From positions 1-32,482 of the forward strand of contig CATLAR010000007.1 of the NCBI GenBank assembly GCA_949878495.1: a stretch of 32,482 bases of DNA, read 5' to 3'. Below, one piece after another: positions 26,850 through 32,482 of this stretch (position 1 is the first letter of the stretch; every line of letters begins with the position of its first letter). A program made the translations under genes and the position numbers. The stretch comes from an uncultured Christensenella sp. (GTDB taxonomy: Bacteria > Bacillota > Clostridia > Christensenellales > Borkfalkiaceae). Below the pieces are notes generated by a model, which saw only the letters and a list, made by a program, of their open reading frames with translations, was not told the origin of the DNA and did no database searches.

Positions 26850-27770
26850 TCAGGTCAAATCCATCGGTTCCATATATATAGTCATCGTCTTGCCGTCGTT
26901 AAAGAACTTGATATAAATTCTGAAAGGACGCGTCTGCAAGGACGATTTGTAGGTCACCGTAAGATTTTTTTCGAGTTTCAGAGATTTGTTTACTTCCAAA
27001 AAGTCCGCGGTTACGTTCGCGCCGTTGCCGCTCGATTCAAGGGTAATGCCCCTGCCCGTGACCGCAAGCGGCGCAACGCCGACTTCTTCCGCACCGCCGA
27101 GTCCCGCCGAATACACGGTGATAACGTCGCCGGGGTTAAGCTCGAACCAGCCGTTATAGAGCTGCACGGGTCTGTCGAAACCGAGGTTGTCGGCGTTGGA
27201 CATATCCGTTCCGCTTACGCGCAGGGTTTCGATTTCCTCTTTACCCGTCGCCGCGCGCTTTATAGACATATAATGCATCGGTTTTGCGGCGGTGCTTTCG
27301 TCGGGGATAACGGGGTCTTTGCGCTGGGATAAATCCGCGCGCCAATCGGCGTAAAGATAGGTCGTTTCTGAAACGGACGGAACTTTGTCGAAATAGGTTA
27401 CCGTCGCGTCGACGATAGACCACCAGCCGTTGAATTTGTACGGCGCGCCGTTTTTATCAAGCCTGTCGCTCGTGGGGACGGGCAAAGCCGCACCCTCCGT
27501 AAGCGTGCAAAGATATGCGTTTTCCGTATAAATTTCGTTGCATTGTTCGGCGGTGAGTTTCTGCGCGCCCGAAGAGATCGCGTTTTCGATTTTCGCGCCC
27601 TCCGAAACGTACGTGCCGGGAACGAGATAAAGTTTGTTCTCCGTTTCGGCCTCGCTTTCCCGCGTTTGGGTCGCGTCGGTCTTTTCCGCGGCGTAAGCCG
27701 TTGAAATTACCGCGCCCGAACTTCCGAGTACGAGCATTCCCGCAAGGGTCAAAGCTAAAAGTTTTTTCAA
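26850..27770 (-). CDS. Secreted protein with InlB-repeat-like segment, TTG start
   Basis: TTG at 27768-27770 preceded by AAGGAGGGAACGGCA; (M)KKLLALTLAGMLVLGSSGAVISTAYAAE signal peptide; YKFNGWWSIVDATVTYFDKVPSVSETTYLYADW. Confidence 0.8.
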   Translation of the reverse strand: MKKLLALTLAGMLVLGSSGAVISTAYAAEKTDATQTRESEAETENKLYLVPGTYVSEGAKIENAISSGAQKLTAEQCNEIYTENAYLCTLTEGAALPVPTSDRLDKNGAPYKFNGWWSIVDATVTYFDKVPSVSETTYLYADWRADLSQRKDPVIPDESTAAKPMHYMSIKRAATGKEEIETLRVSGTDMSNADNLGFDRPVQLYNGWFELNPGDVITVYSAGLGGAEEVGVAPLAVTGRGITLESSGNGANVTADFLEVNKSLKLEKNLTVTYKSSLQTRPFRIYIKFFNDGKTMTIYMEPMDLT

Positions 27771-27783
27771 TGCCGTTCCCTCC

Positions 27784-30405
27784 TTATTTAACCTTATAAA
27801 TCTGAATGGACGAAGCGGGTACGGACGTACCGTCAAGACCGCTTCCGTACAGAAGAGCCGCGCCTGCGGGGAGCTTATAGCCCGCCGTTTCCGCCAAGCC
27901 GCTTGCGTTCACGTAGATAAGAATTTCGTGGTCCGCGTCCTTTACTGAATAGCAGATAACCGCGCCCGTTGTCGTATGCGATACGACTTTGCCCCTTGCG
28001 AGAACGGGGTTTTCCTTGCGGATACGTATTAAATCTTTGTAAACGTTGTATATCGAGTTCTTATCCGCAATCTGTTCCGTAACGCCGTCAAGCTGCGCGT
28101 TCAGGTCGTCCCAGGTCATCATATAGTTATTAAAGCCCATAGGATAGTAGCAGTTGAACTTGCTGTCGCCGCGCGAACGCGACCACTTCATAGGCTGACG
28201 GTACCATCTGTCCTCGTGACCCGAGCCGTCGCCCGCGGGATTATCTCTCTTGGTGCCGAACATACCCAGCTCGTCGCCGTTGTAAATCCAGGTTATACCG
28301 GGCACGGTAAGGCACAGCCCGCCCCAGAGTTTGGACAGGGTTTCCGACGAAGTCCACGCCGCGTCGCCGCGCTTTGCGGTGAGCGGAACGCCCGCGTCCG
28401 TCTTGTAAAGCTTGTCGCGTGCGCGCTGAACGTCGTGGTTGGAAGTGAACACGCCGTCGATATAGTCCTTACGGTACTGCGAGAACGAGAACTGCGCGGA
28501 GTCGTACTGGTTTAAAATTTTCGCCGCGGAATCCGCCTGACCTGCGGCAAGCAGGTTAAGGTTGTAGCTCGTGTCGTAGTACCAGTTGAAGTTGAACTGC
28601 GAATCCATACCGCCGTACAGTCCCGCGAGATAAGCGGGGTCGCCGTTGAAGTTTTCGCCGAGCAGCAGCGCGTTGGGATAACTTGCTTTGAGCTTGGCGT
28701 TGAACTCCATAAAGAAATGTGCGTCCTTGTTCATATCGAAGGAATACGCGCCGTCGTTTATTATCCAATCGGATTTATCACGGCTCTCGTTGGCCATATA
28801 GATATGTTTTACCGCGTCCAGACGGAAGCCGTCGAGTCCGAAGCTCATCCAGTACAGCGCGACCTCGAGTATCGCGTCGCGGGTTGCCTGATAATCGTAG
28901 TTAAGCTCGGGCATAGTCGAACCGAAGCTCGAATAGAAATAATAGCCGTTGGAATCCTTGAACCACTGCGCTTTTGCCACGGGGTCTTTAATATTCGAAA
29001 CGTACTCTTCGTTCTGCCAGGTATAGAAGTTGCGGTAATCTATTTCTTTGGTAGTGCCGTTCGGCAGTTTTACCGTTTCTTTTACAAGATTCTGCGATTT
29101 GATAAACCACGGGTTGGACGGCGAGGTATGGTTGAGAACAAAGTCCAGAAGAACTTTCATTCCCTTTTTGTGCGCCTTTGCGAGCAGTTCCCTGTAATCT
29201 TCGAGCGTGCCGAAGCGGGGGTCTACCGTGAAATAGTCCATTATGTCGTAGCCGTGGTAGGAGTTGGAATGCTGGAAGGGCGTGAGCCAGAGCGTATCCA
29301 CGCCAAGCTCGTCAAGATAGTCGAGCTTGTTGATAATGCCCCTTAAATCGCCCATTCCGTCGCCGTCGCTGTCCGCGAACGAAGCGATGAACACCTGATA
29401 GCCTACGCTGTTCTCTTCCCAGCCCTCGGCTACGGGTTGCTGCGCGTAAACGTTGTTATTGCCCTTGTTGGAGATAACGTCGTACTTCGTAGTCGCCGAA
29501 CCGGGTTCCAGACCGGCGTACGGGTCGTCTACGACCGCGTTAGTGAACGTAGCCGAGCCGCTGCCTACGGTGCCCTGACGGACGAACCAATGATAGTCGC
29601 CCTTTTCGCGCTTTGCGTCTTTAAGAACGACGTAAACGTCGCCGCCGTCGTTAACCCAGAAGCCCGAGCCGTTCACGCGGCTGTCCTGCGAGAAAATCTG
29701 AACGCCCATACGCAACGCTTCGGCGTAGCTGATTTCAAGTCCCTTGTCGTCGCAAACCTCAGCGTCCCAGCCCGCGTCGTTGTAGGTAGCGGTAAGGTCA
29801 AGGTCGTAAACCGCGCCGGACTCGTCTATCTTCATAGGATAGAAAGCCCTGCCCTCGCTGTTGGTCGGGAAAAATTCCCAGGCCCAAAGTCCCCAATCGC
29901 CGTAGACTTCGGAATCGATAGGCGTTGAATAATCGGGAGCCGAAGCGGCGTTTTGAGTGCCTTGCTCGGCTTCGGAATGCGCGCCCCTGAGATAGTGGAT
30001 ATACAGATGGTCCTTTTCGCCCCAGGTGAGATTTTTTTCGTAGTTGACAGCCACTTCGTCGTCAACATTTGCGCTCCATTCGGCTTTGAGCGTAAGGTCG
30101 GAATTTACCACGTCGGAGCTGAAATCCCACTTCGCCGCACCGTTATACCAGCCGATGAGCGTATGCTCCGCCCACGCGTCTATCGTGGGCTGAACGGCTT
30201 TACCGCCGCGCTCTACGCGCTGGCTTTCGGGTGTGGAAACCCCCGCCGCCGCGGCCTCGTCGCCGACGTTGAAAGTTACGGTATACGTATCGTTTCCCTC
30301 TACGGGGTCGTCAACGTTGCAGGCGGGCAGTATTATGCCGAGAAGCATTACCAGCGCGACGAGTACGCAAAGCAACTTGCTTTTGCTTTTAAATATCTCC
30401 CTCAT
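27784..30405 (-). CDS. Secreted GH13 alpha-amylase/pullulanase-family lipoprotein with InlB-like and pullulanase-associated N-terminal modules
   Basis: Signal peptide with LPAC; YTVTFNVGD...LIGWYNGAAKWDFSSDVVNSDLTLKAEW; LYIHYLRGAHSEAEQG...YGDWGLWAWEFFP; GH13 motifs LLDFVLNHTSP, GFRLDAVKHI, LLGENF, FTSNHDVQR. Confidence 0.92.
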   Translation of the reverse strand: MREIFKSKSKLLCVLVALVMLLGIILPACNVDDPVEGNDTYTVTFNVGDEAAAAGVSTPESQRVERGGKAVQPTIDAWAEHTLIGWYNGAAKWDFSSDVVNSDLTLKAEWSANVDDEVAVNYEKNLTWGEKDHLYIHYLRGAHSEAEQGTQNAASAPDYSTPIDSEVYGDWGLWAWEFFPTNSEGRAFYPMKIDESGAVYDLDLTATYNDAGWDAEVCDDKGLEISYAEALRMGVQIFSQDSRVNGSGFWVNDGGDVYVVLKDAKREKGDYHWFVRQGTVGSGSATFTNAVVDDPYAGLEPGSATTKYDVISNKGNNNVYAQQPVAEGWEENSVGYQVFIASFADSDGDGMGDLRGIINKLDYLDELGVDTLWLTPFQHSNSYHGYDIMDYFTVDPRFGTLEDYRELLAKAHKKGMKVLLDFVLNHTSPSNPWFIKSQNLVKETVKLPNGTTKEIDYRNFYTWQNEEYVSNIKDPVAKAQWFKDSNGYYFYSSFGSTMPELNYDYQATRDAILEVALYWMSFGLDGFRLDAVKHIYMANESRDKSDWIINDGAYSFDMNKDAHFFMEFNAKLKASYPNALLLGENFNGDPAYLAGLYGGMDSQFNFNWYYDTSYNLNLLAAGQADSAAKILNQYDSAQFSFSQYRKDYIDGVFTSNHDVQRARDKLYKTDAGVPLTAKRGDAAWTSSETLSKLWGGLCLTVPGITWIYNGDELGMFGTKRDNPAGDGSGHEDRWYRQPMKWSRSRGDSKFNCYYPMGFNNYMMTWDDLNAQLDGVTEQIADKNSIYNVYKDLIRIRKENPVLARGKVVSHTTTGAVICYSVKDADHEILIYVNASGLAETAGYKLPAGAALLYGSGLDGTSVPASSIQIYKVK

Positions 30406-30451
30406 AATTTTCTCCGTTTATTTTTAATAAGCTTCGGATAAGCGGTTTTCC

Positions 30452-30465
30452 GTTAACCGTTTAAC
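30452..30465. promoter_or_regulatory. Near-palindromic operator-like site upstream of amylase
   Basis: GTTAACCGTTTAAC, identical to 32333-32346 (identity extends to 17 nt, GTTAACCGTTTAACTTA). Confidence 0.65.
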
Positions 30466-30476
30466 TTAAAAACTAC

Positions 30477-30500
30477 TTCGGGCTTTTGGAAAAGCCCGAA
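30477..30500 (-). terminator. Hairpin downstream of the 30569-32239 gene
   Basis: TTCGGGCTTTT gg AAAAGCCCGAA, followed on minus strand by GTAGTTTTT. Confidence 0.65.
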
Positions 30501-30568
30501 TTGTGTTCCGCCGCCGAAAGCCCTACCTTTCGATAGAGCTTTCGGGTTTTGGAAAGGGGATTTAGTGT

Positions 30569-32239
30569 TTAGGCTTCGGGAACGTCGGGGGTTTCCGGCG
30601 TTGCGGGAACGTCGGGAGTTACCGTGCCAACGTATTCTTTAACGGTGCATTCGCCCGACGAAACAAGCCATACGACGAACGCTTTGTTTACTTTTATGTT
30701 AGATACATTAGACGACTGTCCTCCTTGCCAATGGAACATAAGTATTAAGTCGTCTTTGCAATCCTCTTCAACAGACAGCGCTTGGTCGAGAGTAGGGTTA
30801 TCGTTCCACGCCCCGAAAATTCCTGTGTTGCCGGTCTGCCAGCCGTGTATCTGATAGTTAGCGGCGTTTTCCATGCTTATTGCCGTTCCGCCGGGAGCTA
30901 CGATATAGAGCGTAACGGTGCCGTTAGTAAACGTAATGGTTATAGGCGTGCAGCCTTCGGGAATTTCGTTTGTAGTTTCAACCGAAAGAGGCGTACCCGT
31001 ATATTCTACCTGCCAGTTATCGGGTCCCCACTGATTGAGGTAAAGCACGAAAGTCGCGTCTTTGTTTACGGTAACGGAAGTTACTCTTGCCGAAGCGTTG
31101 GGAACGGTAATGCAGGTGCTGTTCTGCTTGACGGTGTAAGTCATAATCTTGCCGTTGAGGTACAACGAAACTTCGTCGTTCTCGCTGAGCGTTATATTGC
31201 CGCCGCCAAGCCAATACTGAACGTGGTCGGTGCAACCTACGTTTACGGTCAATTCAGCCTTGAATTCGTCGCCGAGCCATACGCCGTCCTCACGAAGGTA
31301 CTGCGCGTGAATGGTTGCGTCGGCTTCGAACTCGTATTCCGCGGTAACTTCCGCGCCGCCCGTAGCCTGAGTGTACCAGGCGTCGAACTCGAAGTGCGCG
31401 GGAACCGAGGGCTCGGGAAGGTTTGCAAGTTTGCCGTTCACCGTCTTTAACGTAGTAGCCGTGCCCTCGGCAAGCGTGCCGTGAGCGCCCACTTCGAGCG
31501 TTACGGTGCATTCCTGCAAATAATGAGCGTAAATCGTGGTAGCTTCGGTGTACACGGTGTCGAGAGTTACCAACTCGCCGGCACCCGCCGCTTCGGTGTA
31601 CCAGCCCTTGAACCAATGGTCGGTGGGAGCCGTGGGCGTGGGAAGTTCTGCGAGCTTGCCGTCGACGGTGGTCAGCGTAGCCGAACCCGACAACGTGCCT
31701 TCGCCCGCGTTAAGGGTAATAACGTGTGCCGTTACGGGGGGAGTGGCTTCATCCTCGTAAATTGCGTAAATAGTCACGGTTTTGGTTTCGCCCGTGAACT
31801 TATAATCGGTAGTAACTTTCGTGCCGTCGGTCGCCGCGGTATACCAGCCTTTAAACGTCTTGCCTTCGGGCGCGGTAGGCGTGGGAAGGGTTGCGAGTTT
31901 GCCGTTTACCGTAGTCAAAGTAGTCGTGCCTGCGAGAGTGCCTGCGCCGACGTTTAAAGTAACGGTGTATTCGGTAACGACGGGCGCGGTCTGTTTTTTG
32001 TATTCGCAAACGTCGCAGACGTTATCGTCGCCCCATACGTGCTCGGCGTAGTCTTTGGTGTAACCCTCGTCGCCCTCTTTCAGATCGTCGCAGGTGGCGA
32101 CGAGCCAATGCCCTTCGGCGTTCTTTTGCCATTCTTCGGAATAAGTGTGGCTGTGATTGTTACAGCCCACGAGCGCGCCGCCGCCAAGCGCCATTGCGGT
32201 CGCCGTAACTGCAGCTACAAGAAGTTTTGATTTTTTCAT
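30569..32239 (-). CDS. Surface lipoprotein with three InlB-type repeats and uncharacterised C-terminal modules
   Basis: MKKSKLLVAAVTATAMALGGGALVGC lipobox; three repeats of pattern TVTLN.G.GTL.g..tLtTVNGKLa.LP.PtaP....F.gWYT.A......; C-term PDVPATPETPDVPEA. Confidence 0.88.
   Translation of the reverse strand: MKKSKLLVAAVTATAMALGGGALVGCNNHSHTYSEEWQKNAEGHWLVATCDDLKEGDEGYTKDYAEHVWGDDNVCDVCEYKKQTAPVVTEYTVTLNVGAGTLAGTTTLTTVNGKLATLPTPTAPEGKTFKGWYTAATDGTKVTTDYKFTGETKTVTIYAIYEDEATPPVTAHVITLNAGEGTLSGSATLTTVDGKLAELPTPTAPTDHWFKGWYTEAAGAGELVTLDTVYTEATTIYAHYLQECTVTLEVGAHGTLAEGTATTLKTVNGKLANLPEPSVPAHFEFDAWYTQATGGAEVTAEYEFEADATIHAQYLREDGVWLGDEFKAELTVNVGCTDHVQYWLGGGNITLSENDEVSLYLNGKIMTYTVKQNSTCITVPNASARVTSVTVNKDATFVLYLNQWGPDNWQVEYTGTPLSVETTNEIPEGCTPITITFTNGTVTLYIVAPGGTAISMENAANYQIHGWQTGNTGIFGAWNDNPTLDQALSVEEDCKDDLILMFHWQGGQSSNVSNIKVNKAFVVWLVSSGECTVKEYVGTVTPDVPATPETPDVPEA
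31295..31972 (-). repeat. Three tandem InlB-type repeats within the surface lipoprotein (aa about 90-315)
   Basis: EYTVTLNVGAGTLAGTTTLTTVNGKLATLPTPTAP / AHVITLNAGEGTLSGSATLTTVDGKLAELPTPTAP / ECTVTLEVGAHGTLAEGTATTLKTVNGKLANLPEPSVP. Confidence 0.88.
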
Positions 32240-32332
32240 AATGTTTCCTCACTTACCGTTATTTTTATATGTGATTGAAAAAACCTTATATTTTTTCACA
32301 TATATCCGATTGAAAAAGTTTGGTAAATTTTA

Positions 32333-32346
32333 GTTAACCGTTTAAC
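32333..32346. promoter_or_regulatory. Near-palindromic operator-like site upstream of surface lipoprotein
   Basis: GTTAACCGTTTAAC, same as at 30452-30465. Confidence 0.65.
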
Positions 32347-32482
32347 TTAGATAAAAAAACTAAATTGTCCTTAGCTTTCGCTTCCAAAAACTAAACTTAA
32401 TTGCTTCATGATATAACTTAATTTTTTTATAACTTCTCATATTGTCGAATCTCTCTTATTCCTCTCTGATACAGTTGCGTAT

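Noticed and set aside
31295-31972. Periodic repeats considered as a possible CRISPR or DNA satellite
   Set aside because: The periodicity is in-frame protein repeat (InlB-type) with diverged nucleotides, no spacer structure.

Overview
The window reads as a chromosomal segment from an uncultured, probably gut-associated Clostridia/Firmicutes-like bacterium; this taxonomic guess comes from gene content and protein style only. Nearly every real gene is on the minus strand. From left to right it contains: (i) a ribosomal/transcription cluster (rpmG, secE, nusG, rplK, 5' end of rplA); (ii) a DUF4422-like glycosyltransferase overlapping an LPG-synthase/flippase-like membrane protein; (iii) a small Cys-rich protein, a SecB-like protein, RNase G/E, upp and a uracil permease; (iv) a duplicated-HTH regulator divergent from a small ORF; (v) galactokinase, malic enzyme with a divergent LysR regulator, and pyrophosphatase; (vi) a decayed GH36 alpha-galactosidase and a bile-salt-hydrolase-family Ntn hydrolase; (vii) a large alpha-glucan locus: glycogen phosphorylase, MalK-like ATPase with a long C-terminal extension, MalG, MalF, MalE, neopullulanase-type GH13, LacI regulator, a secreted InlB-repeat-like protein with a TTG start, a secreted GH13 amylase/pullulanase-like lipoprotein and a three-repeat InlB-type surface lipoprotein. 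The observations most worth follow-up are the surface starch-acquisition cluster with uncharacterised C-terminal modules, an identical 17-nt near-palindrome upstream of two of its genes, a hairpin that overlaps the ribosome-binding site and abuts the start codon of the BSH-like gene, the extended MalK, and a SecB-like protein in a Gram-positive-type genome. I found no CRISPR array, tRNA, rRNA or transposase gene.
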